64,000 bases of DNA. Origin: Dillenia suffruticosa. Taxonomy: Eukaryota > Streptophyta > Magnoliopsida > Dilleniales > Dilleniaceae. Each line of letters begins with the position of its first letter. Position 1 is the first letter of the stretch. This document shows, one piece after another, positions 41,191-53,454 of the stretch. Location of the stretch: the NCBI GenBank assembly GCA_033439265.1, contig JAVTVX010000017.1:777001-841000 (forward strand). Reading direction: 5' to 3'. The position numbers and the translations under genes are program-made. Under the pieces are notes generated by a model, which did not search any database, had not been told where the DNA came from, and saw nothing but the letters and a program-made list of their open reading frames with translations.

Positions 41191-43900
41191 TTAAGAATTA
41201 TCATCAATCTCAAATTGGGAAAAACGCCTGAAAATAGGATTGCAATTATCAAGTTCAAGTTGTGTAATTAACTTCTTTGTATTCCATAGGTAGGATGGAT
41301 GTCCCTCAACAAGTTCATTTACATCAACCTGTGAAACCAACAATGCTAGGTCCTTACGAAAATTGCAACTCTATTACCAAGAATGGTGAATAGCAACAAG
41401 AAGGAGAACTTACATTCTCAACTTCAGTGACATCAAAAGGTTGAAGACCTGCTGGTCCCACAGAGAACAAGCTGCAAATAAACAACAATTTTAAGTTACA
41501 ATAAACATGAAAGTCATAAGCCTATGCTATTATATGAATTACAATTAACTACTGATATATAGAATTGGGATAATCCTAGACATCATAATTTAAGATTCTC
41601 ACAGACACATTGCTGCAGAAGCATAAGTATTTATAATACCTGGCATGAAAAGCAATTTCTAGGTCCAATCATTTGAGGAATAGGCATTGACGAATCTCCC
41701 TGCGACTGTCTGCATCCACCAGTAGGATAAATATAGCATCCACCCAATGAAGAATTGATGAACCATTCGATTATTCAACTTCAGCGAAATACATTTGAAA
41801 ATGACTGAGCCCCAAGAGAGAAACCTATAAGAGTCACGGGCCTGAACAATCATTAAGAAACCAGTGAAATGAAAAAGTATATATTTATAATCAGGAATTG
41901 GGATTTTGTACCTATTTCCTTGCAATCCCTTCAGAAGAACATCAGCAAGAAGTTTCCCCCTCCGGTCTGGTCTGCCATGTTGGGGGATACCATTGCCAAA
42001 ATCAGAGTTCTGTTAAGGGCCCTTTCACATTTAAATAAACAACAGAACACTGAAAGATAACATGGATACAAGACTACCCGATAGAAAGCAATATTTTGAA
42101 AATGATAATAGTCATATTCCAGGCAGCTGATAAAGCAATTTACTTGTGTAAGACTATCAGAGACTGTGAAGCACAACATTCAAGAAATATGCAAAAACTC
42201 ACTTCAGTTATCAGTCTTCCACCAACAAAATGAACGGCTACTTATTGTAAAGGTGGGTGAAAGAAACCTGTCCGATGCAACAGCCCATTGGCTGTCGATG
42301 AAATGGGTTGCTGTAAGTAATGACGCAGGCGAAGACAGCTGCTAATAGTATGCTTAAAACGGTCAACATGGCACCATCTTTCAGCAATTCCATTGCAATT
42401 GCTGCAACTGGTTGCAATAATGTTTAAACAACATAGTGCAATAACCAAAAACCATCAGTCCAACAAGGCCCAAAAAGTACTTTAAGTAAGCCAGTCCTGT
42501 ACTGCAGTGTCAGAGCAATCAAATGCTCGGATTCCCACTGCAATGCATACCTGCACGTTTTTGCACACCAAAGCCCATTAAACAAGTATAGATACATCAT
42601 GGTATGACAAATGCTCTCCAAGTTGAAAGAGTGAAGTGAATATGAAGGAAAACAGCAAGACATAAGTTTTAAAGGTCTCAACTACGGTTAAAATCTAGAA
42701 ATATCCGAGATCAGGAAAACAGAATTGCTTCCATGAGATTGATGAAAGCATGCACTCTAAAAAGATCAACAATAAGATGCATCATGGGACCATCACCAGT
42801 TACCTCCAAAGTTACATAAACAATTAGATATGGGGCAAAGAGTTAGAGCAACCATCAAAGGAAAAAATGAGAAACAAATGTTTACAATTTATGGAAATGA
42901 TATCACCTTAACAGGGGATGCACTTCTCTGTGTTATTATGTTATTGCTCTGACCTTCCCATGACCTCACAAAACTTCCTCCTGAAAAGCAAGTCCAGAGA
43001 CCAAAATTCCAACCACTAGCAGCTGAAAAGAAGGTTATGCTCAATATACTGACTGGATGTCTTAAATATGATATATGTGCTATATGCATAAGTTTCAAAT
43101 CAGGTTGGCCTACGTGTATCAACACCTGCTGGGGCTCTGACAGCTGAAACGAGACAATATGTTGACAAAGAGACTCTATACCTCTGTGACAAGAGGATAA
43201 CAACATTTATTGCTATGATATGGCGAATATGGAGCTAATGTCACTGAAGAAAGAATCATCGTGAAAAGAAAAACTTAGCACATGCATGATCTACACTCCA
43301 ACAACGCTGAAATTGTGGTTTATGGTGAGAATTTATAACAATATAGGAAACAGAGAAAGAATCAATGTCACTTACTGCAGTTCAAAATTGAAGGAATACT
43401 TGGAAAGAGAACTCACCTCCAGTTATGATTTTCTCCAATAGCTTTAAACTCAAATTCATCAATAACCCCAATTCTTCTAGCCATCTTATATCCGGTGAGA
43501 CCAGCTCCAGCAGCTAAATATGCACAAAGTCTAATTAGCTTTCCAACAATGGACTTCAAATCACAGATAATAATATATTGTGTAATAGTGATACAACAAA
43601 ACATAAAGAAGATGCATGTTGTAAAAACAAATAGCTGTGCAGCCCATGTCCCCGTCTGTACATCTGATTATGTTCACACGGAAACAACCAAATTTTATGT
43701 ATATTAATAATTGCCTTCCAAAGAAGCATATCCAGCTCGGTGATCACTCAGTTTCACCTCCAAAAGATGCAACAACAGCAATGGAACCTGCAAGAGATCC
43801 TGTAGCACTTGCTACTGCAGCAAACCCACCAGCTCCTATTGCAGGGACAAGAGTGCCAAAAGTAGGGGCCAAAAGCATCTAATCCTGCACCAATTGCACA
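41191..43900 (-). pseudogene. DUF726 (TMCO4-like) hydrolase pseudogene, copy A
   Basis: Exon remnants in minus-strand order: about 43880-43758 (GTLVPAIGAGGFAAV), 43513-43417 (AGLTGYKMARRIGVIDEFEFKA), the WEGQSNN exon near 43010-42900, the ALQWESEHL exon near 42550-42480, the LLKDGAMLTVLS exon ending 42268, 41971-41912 (KLLADVLLKGLQGNR), a GFSLG exon near 41850-41770, 41709-41640 (GRFVNAYSSNDW), 41471-41414 and the last exon 41328-41191. The family has membrane helices and an alpha/beta-hydrolase fold. Here the AGLVERVVLLGAP exon is missing, and one- or two-base shifts occur in several exons, for example after NDW and after GFSLGA. N-terminal exons are absent. It is not functional. Confidence 0.85.
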
Positions 43901-44089
43901 GCCAACCATGGAATAGACAGACAACAGTTTCATGTTTGATGCAAAGAATGGAGACCAGACAAGTGGAAAAATATTTGATGCAAAGAATATTTTCTTACCT
44001 ATAAGATAGAAATATTTGATAGGAACAGAGGTGCATATCATACATAGACAAAGAATATTTTCTTGCTTATAACATGGAAACATTGGATG

Positions 44090-45019
44090 CAGTCACTGCT
44101 AAAATTATTTAAAATGTTATTTATTTTTATTTTTTTGGTCATCAGAAGATTCATATGCTCAGAACTGTTCAACACAATAGCATGTAACTATCCCTTGAAT
44201 AATCATTAAATAAACTCAAGTCACTAGTAAGATTCAAACATGGTTCATCGAAGGAATTTAGTGGTGCATGACTGCGAGGGTATGCTTTGTTGTTCATTTT
44301 AAGATGCACATTTATTCAAATTTAATTGAATGTAATGGATCACATATAAGTAGCTTAATTTGTAATACCATGAAAAATTGCTTTTGATAAAGTAATAGAG
44401 ATCACTGCTATATGCCTTAGATATTTTTGATTGGGAAAACCATCTTAGACCTTCTTAGCTGTACCTTGAGGGTGAGGATTGTTGCCATTTGTAAATAAAG
44501 TTTCCGGTTGAACCAAGTGAGGAATATTTGCATACAAATGTCAGATAGATCAAAAAAAAAAAAAAAAAACAAAAAATAAAACTCATCCACTTACCTCAGA
44601 ACTTTCAGCAAATAATTCTCTAGACATCAATGGAGTTGACATTGTCCAGGATTCGAAATTCAAATTGGAGTTCTGACATCTTTACTTGGAATCCACCAAA
44701 TTCTAATCTTCTGAACATGAGATGACCTTGTAAAATAGCAAATCATGCATCTCTCAATTGAAGTAGCTTAGTTGTGTAAGGTGCAACAAAACAAACAAAA
44801 GAACAAATAAATGAAATAACAAATATAAGATTGATTTTCTGCCACCAACAAAGATTCAATTTATTCCGATTACACTGCTTCAGGCTTTAGGGTGAAGGCA
44901 ATGGTTAAGAAAATGGGGATAATGTGATAAACCAAGAAAGTGGAAACACAAGTATAGATGTGTCAAAAGGAAAGAAAACAAAAAGATCTATCCTCCATCT
45001 CTTCCCACGAATTAATGTG
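44090..45019. other. spacer and duplication boundary between DUF726 copies A and B
   Basis: No gene. The word ATCATGCATCTCTCAATTGA near 44742 repeats the one at about 40906 left of copy A. This marks the start of the tandem-duplicated unit, about 3.8 kb long. Confidence 0.65.
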
Positions 45020-47730
45020 TCAAGTTTGAGAATTATCCTCACCCTCAAATTGGGCAAAAGTCCTGAAAACAGGATTGCAATCATCAAGCTGTGTGATTAA
45101 CTTCTTTGTATTCCATAGGTAGGATGAATGGCCCACAACAAGCTCTGTTACATCAACCTGTGAAACCAACAATGCTAGGTCCTTTCGAAAATTGCAACTC
45201 TATTACCAAGAACAGTGAATAGTAAAAAGAAAAAAGTAGAACTTACATTCTCAACTTGAGCGACATCAACAGGTTGAAGATCGGCTAGTCTCCCCGAAAA
45301 ACAAGCTGCAAATAAATAACAATTTTAAGTCACAATAAACTTGAAAGTCAAAAGTTTATGCTATTATATGGATTACAATTAACTACGGATATATAAAATT
45401 GGGTTAATCCAAGATATCATTGCAAATGACTAAAAAATTCATGCATTTGATTTTGTTATCATTTTAAAGAGTAAAAATATATCTAAAAAATAGACAAACT
45501 AATGACCTGCCCCAATTTCATGTTTCCGATCACCATCAATGACAACATTTATGCACACACCACCATAATAATTTAAGATTCTCACAGCATATTGTAGAAG
45601 AAGCAAATGCATTTATTATACCTGGCTCGAAAAGCAATTCCTAGTATCCAGTAATTTGAAGAATAGGCATTGATGAATCTCCCAGCTGCCATCTGCAACC
45701 ACCAGTAGCATAAACATCGCATCCACCCATTGATACATATGTTATAATTCATATTAATAAGAATATAAATTTGAGATAAAAATGAGATAGTAAATTAATT
45801 CAAACTACCTTTCTTGCACTCTCCCAGTTTTCATCACCATTAGAAATCGGTGCACCAAGAAGTACAACCCTTTCCACAAGTCCAGCAGCTGAAATTTACT
45901 ACAGAGGACTTAAATTAGACAAACCAAGCATAAGTTCTTAGTGTACAAAAAACTGATGTAGACGATGAAGAATTGATGAACCATGGGATTCTTCAATTTC
46001 AGCCAAAGACAGAAGACATTTAAAAATGACTATGAGAGTCACAAGCCTGAACAATCATTAGGAAACCAGTGAAATAAAATACTTATAATATATATTCACA
46101 ATCATGGATTGGGATTTTGTACCTATTTCCTTGCAATCCCTTCAGAAGAGCATCGGCAAGAAGTTTCCCTGCCTGGTTTGATCTGCCATATTAGGGGATA
46201 CCATAACCGAAATCAGAGTTTTGTTGAAGACCCTATCAAATTGAAACAAACAGTGGACACTGAAAGAAAACATGATAAGACTATCAGACAAGAAGCAATA
46301 TTTCGAGAACGATAATGGTCATATCTTTGGTAGCTGATAAAGCATTTTACTGGTGTAAGACTATATGAGAAAATGAAGCACAGCATCCAAGAAATGTGCA
46401 AAAAGTCACCTCAGTTATCAGTCTTCCATCAACAAAATGGCTAGCTCCATATTGTAAAAGGGGGAAAAGAAACCCATCCAATGCAACTGCCCACTGGCTA
46501 TTGATGAAATTGGCTGCTGTTAGTAATGACACAGGCAAAGCCAGAGCTGCTAATAGGGTGCTTAAAACAGTTAACATGGCACCATCTTTCAGCAATTCCA
46601 TTGCACTTGCTGCAACTGGTTGTGATAATATTTAAACCACATAGCTCAATGACCAAAAACCATCAGTCCAACATGGCCCAAAAAAGTACTTGATGTAAGC
46701 CAGTCCTGTACTGCAGTGCTCAGATCAATCAAATGCTCGGATTCCCACTGCAATTCATACCTGCACATTTTTGCACACCAATTCCCATTAAACAAGTATA
46801 GATGCATCATGGTATGACAAATGGCTCTCCAAGTTGAAAGAGTGAAACGAATATGAAGGAAAACAGCAAGACATAGGTTTTAAAGGTCTTGACTAAGGTT
46901 CAAATCTAGAAATATCTGAGATCACCAAAACAGATATATTTACATGAGAGTTATGAAAGCATGCACTCTAAAAAGATCAACAATAAGGTGCATCACGGGA
47001 CCATCACCAGTAACTTCCACATTTGCATAAACAATTAGATATGAGGCAAAGAGTTAGAGCAATGAACAAAGGAAAAAATGAGAAACAAATGTTTACAATT
47101 TACGGAAGTGATATCACCTCAACAGGGGTTGCACCTCTCTATGTTATTGCGCTGGCATTCCCATGGCCTCACAAAACTTCCTCCTAAAAAGCAAGTTTAG
47201 GGACCAAAATTCCAACCGCTAGCAGCTGAAAAGAAGGTTATGCTCAGTATACTGACTGAATATCTTAAATAAGATATATGTGCTACATGCATCAGTTTCA
47301 AATCAGGTTGGCCAATATGTACCAACACCTGCTGGGGCTCTGACAGCTGATATGAACCAATACATTGACAAAGGGGATTTATTCTTCTGTGACAAGGGGA
47401 TAACAGCCTTTATTTCTTTGACATGGCCAATATGGAGCTAATGTCACTGAAGTAAGAATCATCGTGAAATGAAAAACTTACCACTTGCATGATCCAGACT
47501 CGAACTAGCACTGAAATTGTGGTTTATGGTGAGAATTTATAACAATATGGGAAACAGAGAAAGAATCAATATCACTTACTGCAGTTCAAAATTGAAGCAA
47601 TACTGAAAAAGAGAACTCACCTCCTGGTTATGATTTTCTCCAATAGCTTTAAATTAAAATCCCTCAACAGCCCCAATTGTTCTAGCCATCTTATACCTGG
47701 CGAGACCAGCTCCAGCAGATAAATATGCAC
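45020..47730 (-). pseudogene. DUF726 (TMCO4-like) hydrolase pseudogene, copy B
   Basis: A tandem copy of A with homologous exons, including 46182-46123 (GKLLADALLKGLQGNR), 45888-45809 (GLVERVVLLGAPISNGDENW), 45692-45622 (GRFINAYSSNYWILGIAFRA), 45305-45247 and the last exon 45157-45020. It keeps the GLVERVV exon that copy A lost. However, the segment encoding the nucleophile elbow GFSLG is deleted, so CTTGTGACTCTCATA joins directly to GTCATTTTT. Exon 45305-45247 has one extra base (59 versus 58 in A). The 5'-most exon has a stop, and its acceptor AG reads AT. It is not functional. Confidence 0.85.
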
Positions 47731-48159
47731 AAAGTCTAATCAGCTTTCCAACAATGGACCTAAAATCTCAGGTAATAATATAGTCGTGTAATATTGATAC
47801 CACAAAACATATAGAAGATGCATACTGTAAAAGTAAATAGCTGTGCAGCCCATGTCCCTATTTGTATATCTAATTATGCTCACACAGAAACAACTAAATT
47901 GGATGTATATTAATAATTGTCTTCCAAAAGAAACATATCCAGCTTAGTGGAAGATAAGATCATTGTGGATGACAGAAAATTTTATGCCTAGTTATTTGGT
48001 TTTGTTATCATTTGAAAGAGTAAAAATATATCTAAAAAATAGGTGAATTAATGACCTTCCAAAATTTTATGTTTCCAATCACAACATTTATGCTCATGTC
48101 ACTATAATAATTTAAGATTGTCACAAACATATTGTAAAAGAGCATATGAATTTAATAAT

Positions 48160-48997
48160 ACCTGGCACGAAGAGCAATTCCAAGTGTCCTATCATTTGAA
48201 GAATAGGCATTGACGAATCTCCATGCTACCATCCGCAACCACCAGTAGCATAAATGTCACATGCACACAATGATGCACTCATATAAATAAGAATATAAAA
48301 TTGAGATAAATGGAGATAGCAAATTAATTTAAACTACCTTTCTTGCACTCTTCCAATTTTCATCCCTATTAGAAATTGGAGCACTAACAAATACAACCCT
48401 TTCCACAAGTCCAGCAGCTGAGATTTACCACAGAGGACTTAAATTAGACAAACCAAACATAAGTTCTTAGCATACAAAAAACTGATGTAAACAATAAAGA
48501 ATTGATAAACCATGGGATTTTTCATCTTCAGCCAAAGACAGAAGGCATTTGAAAATGACTCGAGCCCCAAGAGAGAAACCTATGAGAATCACATGCCTGA
48601 ACAATCATTAGGAAACCAGTGAAATGAAGTAATATATACTTATAATCAGGAATTGGGATTTGGTACCTATTTCCTTGCAATGCCTCAGAAGAACATCAGC
48701 AAGAAGTTTCTCTGCCTAGTCTGATCTTCCATATTAGGGGATCCCACTACCAAAATTAGAGTTTTGTTAAAAGGCCCTATCGAATTGAAACAAACTAACA
48801 TGGATATAAGACTATCAGATAAGAAGCAACATTATGAAAACGATTATGGTTATATCCCAGGTAGCAATCTCAGGAGGTAAAATATTTTCTGATAGATTAG
48901 AAGAGAAGGACTTACATCTCCAACATGATGCCTAACTTGCGATGCGCATGCCGTTTCCTGTATCCCTTTCCATGCTTCTTCATCTATTCTCAGAAAT
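48160..48997 (-). pseudogene. DUF726 (TMCO4-like) fragment, copy C
   Basis: A partial third copy. 48997-48916 encodes an N-terminal piece with IDEEAWKGIQETA and RHHVG, which A and B lack. The middle of the gene is missing. The GLQGNR-type exon near 48725-48667 has a stop and a one-base loss. A GFSLGARVIFKC exon near 48595-48500 is intact, a GLVERVV exon near 48420-48335 is open, and the RFVNAYSSNDRT exon near 48230-48161 has lost its acceptor (GG instead of AG). The last two exons are absent. This is the only copy here that keeps the hydrolase nucleophile motif. Confidence 0.8.
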
Positions 48998-49301
48998 CTG
49001 ATCAAAATTAAATGAGATCAAGGAAATACTCCACTCGATTGAAATCAAAATTTTCCAGAAAAACCGTCAAACCTCAAATTATTGAACTCAAAAAAAATAA
49101 TAATAAAAAATATAAAAAAAGAAAAGATAATTAAAATCGCATTTTCATTCAAGATTCAATATTGAAATTAAAGAAAACCCATGACTCTGGTTCTTCGGAA
49201 ACGCAGAATTGGCAATGTCAAGAGAATTGGCAAGTCTTGGTCGAAAAGAAAACGCCGAACCCTGTTCCTAGCTCTAACGGCCTTCAAAATCCAGAGAGAG
49301 A

Positions 49302-49366
49302 CCTGATTCTGACTCCGACCCTGACCGAGAATCCAAGAACGAGAATGAATGGATCCATATGGGTGC

Positions 49367-49397
<31 letters not shown>

Positions 49398-49620
49398 GAC
49401 CTGACTCCGACTCCGACCCTGACCGTGAATCCAAGAACGAGAGTGAATGGATCCATGTGGGTGTAAAGAGAAAAAGAGACCTGACTCTGACTCCGACCGT
49501 GACCGAGAATCCAAGAACGAGAGTGAATGGATCCATATGGGTGGAGAGAGAGACCTTACTTTGACTCCGACCCTGACTGAGAATTCAAGAACGAGTGTGT
49601 GGACCCATATGGGTGTGGGC
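49302..49620. repeat. minisatellite, four units of about 70-95 bp
   Basis: Four tandem units contain CTCCGACC(C/G)TGACCG, AATCCAAGAACGAGA, TGAATGGATCCAT and TGGGTG, joined by GA-rich stretches of variable length (a long GA run at about 49370-49398). Length differences come mainly from the GA part. Long frames on both strands are a by-product of the repeat. Confidence 0.85.
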
Positions 49621-51213
49621 TCTATATTTGTAACCCGAGATAAGAAAAAAAAAAAATCTATTTTTTAATCGATTTAAATTGATCAAAACTTTCTAATTTT
49701 TAATCGATTTAAATATTTAAAAACTTTCTGATTTTCTAATATGTGATTGCTTTCCATTTAAAATTTAAAAATTAAAATTTTGACATTGATTATATTTTTT
49801 AAAATTTATTTGAAAAACCTGATAAAATATGAAATTACATTATAAAAATAATTTTATGAAGAAAAAATCGAAATTTAAAAATATTGTAAAATTTATTTGG
49901 TAAAAATTTTTTTAAAAAATTCATTTTTAGATAAAATGATACTTTTATTTGTGGAAATATGATATTTGTTAAATAATATTTTTTGTTAATATATTAAAAA
50001 AATAAAAATTATTATTTTAATAATATAATTTTGGTTTCATAATTTATAATATAATTTTTTTAAAAAAAGTAATATTATTTTTAAATTTATTAATTTCTAA
50101 TCAAAATAGTAATAAAATTTTCGGGTAGGACAAAAGAGAGAAACAATCTGTAATTTGAATAAAAATAGCGTAAATTTCTGTTTCATTTTTTTTTCTTTCA
50201 AAATCCTAATTCTATTCTTGGGGCGCACGAGTGCGGTGCCAGCTGGCATGGTTCTACCAAGCTTCTAACATGCATAGGTTGACCGGGTCAATTGGATCCG
50301 GTTTAGTTCTTTCTTGCACTTCCAGTTCCAGTTCAGTTCAGCCCCCACCGACCGCCGTCATTTGCAAATCCAAAATTATGGTTCAGGCCCTTCATCACGC
50401 AGTCTGCACCGCTGTTACAGAAGAGAGAGAGAGTGAGAGAGAGAATGGAGGAAGAACAGAGTAATGGAAAGATGGATACGGGGAGAACAGATAGATGGGT
50501 ATGGTTGATGAAGTGTCCAATAGTGGATTCCAAGTTATGGCAATCTCACGCCTCCACCCCTCGCTAAAAATTGTTCTCTCCGTCGATCCTCTTCCTGTTA
50601 CTAGTTCTCTAAGTTGATTGACAAGGTATAATAACCATTCCGTACCAGAACCAAGTCTTATTTAATTCATGTTTCATGAAATGCACTGGCCCTCATGGCA
50701 TGACAAATAATGGTTAGTTTACTTTTCCATGATGAATTGGACCATGAATTTTGCTTTACCGTAGAGTTCATGTATGAGCAAGAGCATCATTTAAGAACCC
50801 AAATTTAATATGAATGTGCCACTATGGTCTGTCAGATTCCAATTGTCTCTGGGATACCAGAAATTTTGTTTTCTCATATCTGCACATATTGATCATTTCC
50901 CAATTCTTTAAAGTTTGCAAAGTCCTTTGGTCCGCTAGACATGGAAGCAGCCTTCATATTATATTGTTATGAAAGGTAGGATTTGAATCAGATTGGCATT
51001 AATAGCAAAAGGGTTGTGAATTTGTCGGGTGATGAACCACATGACAGCCAGTTATGTTAGGAGAATGCTATTCTTTTTGTCTTGGTTAGCTTTTCTCTAT
51101 ATATATATTGGATGTAGAAGGGCTCATTCAACAACAATCTCGTCTACAAACATCTCTCATCTAATAAATCTCCAAAGCTAGAGCTTAAATTGCATTTTCT
51201 GTACAAAAGAGAG
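49621..51213. other. AT-rich DNA and upstream block of DUF241 copy 5
   Basis: 49640-50140 is very AT-rich. 50230-50600 has higher GC and short frames with no recognised similarity. From about 50835 the cluster's upstream block returns: CTAGACATGGAAGCAGCC near 50935, AATTTGTCGGG at 51019-51029 and a TATATATATA box at 51099-51108. Confidence 0.6.
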
Positions 51214-52088
51214 ATGGCAGCCTCCATGGTCACAAGTCATGCTCGTTCAATCAGCTTGCCATCGAGAACACATCCTCTTACTTCATCTGCAGAAGAGAGT
51301 TTGTGCAGATTGAGGTCCTCAGAAGCCATAACATCTTCATCAGTTTCACATAATTTGAGTGTCCTCAGTGAGTTGTATGACCATTTGAATGACATGCTGC
51401 AGTTGCCACTCACGCAGCAATCCCTCTCAAATACCCAAAAAACAAAAACAGTAGGGGAGATAATGGATGGATCTCTCCAGTGGCTTGATGTGTGTGGTGC
51501 TAGTAGGGACTGCTTGTTACTTATGAAGGAATGTGTCCAAGATCTTGCGTCATCCATAAGGAGAAGAAAAGGTGGAGAATGTCAACAAGAGAGCGAATTC
51601 AATGCCTCAAGAGCTCTAGAATGAATGTAACTAAATTGGTCCAAAAGAGCCTAGCAAATCTAAAGAAAATGAAGAAGATTTGCAACTCTCAACTCTTGGT
51701 TGAAGATCATGGCTGCTCTTCCTAAATCAACATGCCAAGAGAGGCAGAAGCCATCACTCTTTCAGTGATTGAATCCCTTCTATGGGTAGTTTCAGGGACA
51801 AGAAGGCCGGAAACAAAGTCCTTGGTCCCCAAATTTATCCGATCAAAATGAGAAGCATGTGAGGAAGAAGGGCTACATTGCAGTGAAGTGGAGAAGATAG
51901 ATTATGCCTAGAAAGCATTGAAGAGACAGAAGTCGAGCAAATCTGGTGATGTTGTGTCAGGACAAAATCTGCGGAAGCAGTTGGAACGTTTGAGTTGAAA
52001 ATTCCAGAACTTGAGGAGGGAGTAGAGAGCCTTTTTGAGGCCTCTCATTAGAATTAGAGTCTCCCTCTTCAACCTTCTCAATCACTAG
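51214..52088 (+). pseudogene. DUF241 copy 5, broken
   Basis: It starts normally with MAASMVTSHARSISLPSR and runs about 135 codons through LPLTQQSL and SIRRRKGGEC. A frameshift near 51590 then ends the frame at 51624. The other frame carries the rest of the domain, with in-frame stops near 51724, 51849 and 51910 and another shift near 51985. The 3' end is still recognisable (CTCAATCACTAG, ending 52088). Promoter and TATA box remain. A truncated protein of about 136 residues could in principle be made, but it would lack half the domain. Confidence 0.87.
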
Positions 52089-53454
52089 ATCATCTGTCAC
52101 ATATTTTTGTATATTCCTTAATTTTATTTAGAGGAATAAAATTTTCAAAGTGTACAAAAATGTTCATACAAAATGAATCAAATACATATAATTAAAGACC
52201 CAAACACAAATTCTCTGCTGTTTCCTTTATTTTCCATTTTCATCAAGCACCCTTAGTGAAGAATCTATGCAACATGTTTATAAAATGCCACCATTATTGT
52301 TGCCATCATGCTGTTAATTTGTCAACTAAAAGAAAGCCTGGCTCCTAAACCTACATTGAATCATATAATTTGAAACTGTCCTTCCTGTCAAGATTCTGAT
52401 TGTTACCCCGGGCTGAGTCTCAGAGACGAAAGGCATATGTTTCAAATATCAGGCTAGGTGTCCATATAATGCGCAAGTGTAAGGAAGGAGCAAAGATAGC
52501 TCTAAACACCATGAGTCTGATCAATCCGTTGACCTCAAGATTGTCAGGATTCCAGTTGCCCTCGCAGGAGTGAAATATGCTGATGAGATTTGTGCAGAAG
52601 CCACATGATATTACTTGATAAGCTTTTGTATAGGCGATGCTTCTCTGCTGCTGGTTGTTAAGTATGAGCATTTCAGAGGTTTGCGTGATTGCCCTCGTGT
52701 GGTCTATATTATTTATTTTTTTTTTAGAAATCATGCTGAACTTATAGGGAACAATCTTCTCAGAGTCCCACTTGATGTCATTAATTACTGAACTACATAT
52801 TATAACTGGATAAGTGGGCTTATATGAGGCAATCGATTACTTCCTAGGTTCGGCTTCTCAAGTTAATATGATTAGCATATACTAAAGAGGTAAATTTATA
52901 TTCTGCCGAATTGGCAATGAAGAACAAAGATTCACCATTACCACCAGTATACATAAAAGTAGAAGACAATGTGAAAACTGAAGATGAGGTGAGCCGATAA
53001 ATTTGATGAAGATCACAAGGGTAATTAACATTTTTGTTAGAGCTCATGGTGTGAAGAATTTTTCTTGTTCTAGAATAATACATATTGGGGTTGAGATCTG
53101 CAGAATCCATATAATGTAGGTATGGTGAATATTATGCAATGGTGGTCTTCTGTCAGGGAGGCATGGGGCAGGATGCTCTCATTTATATTCATATTTAAGT
53201 ACATCAGAAACTTATTATGGTTGTTACCCCTCTCCAGATCCAACATAGAAGAGATATTGTCAGAATTGCTGGACAATCTTTCACGTGGCAGCCAACTCAC
53301 ACACAGAAGATGCGATTCTCCTTGTTTCTTAAGGTTTTCAATATATAGGCACCTTGGCAGAGAAGGTTGGACATAACATCTTCTCCCCAATCCAAGATTG
53401 AATCTTAAATCTCTATCCTCGTTATAAAATCCTTCCTTTTTGGAAAGACAAAAA
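52089..53454. other. spacer between DUF241 copies 5 and 6
   Basis: No gene. The 3'-flank block of the cluster (CTCAAGATTGTCAGGATTCC near 52532) is present. TATATA at 53342-53347 is a candidate TATA box for copy 6. Its upstream region lacks the CAAATTTGTCGGG word seen in the other copies. Confidence 0.55.

Noticed and set aside
49168-49668. Overlapping long frames on both strands at the minisatellite
   Set aside because: Repeat units with periods that avoid stops explain them; no promoter, splice sites or similarity are seen.
50231-50464. 77-codon plus-strand frame
   Set aside because: It opens with GTG, has low-complexity Ser and Glu/Arg stretches, and no recognised similarity.
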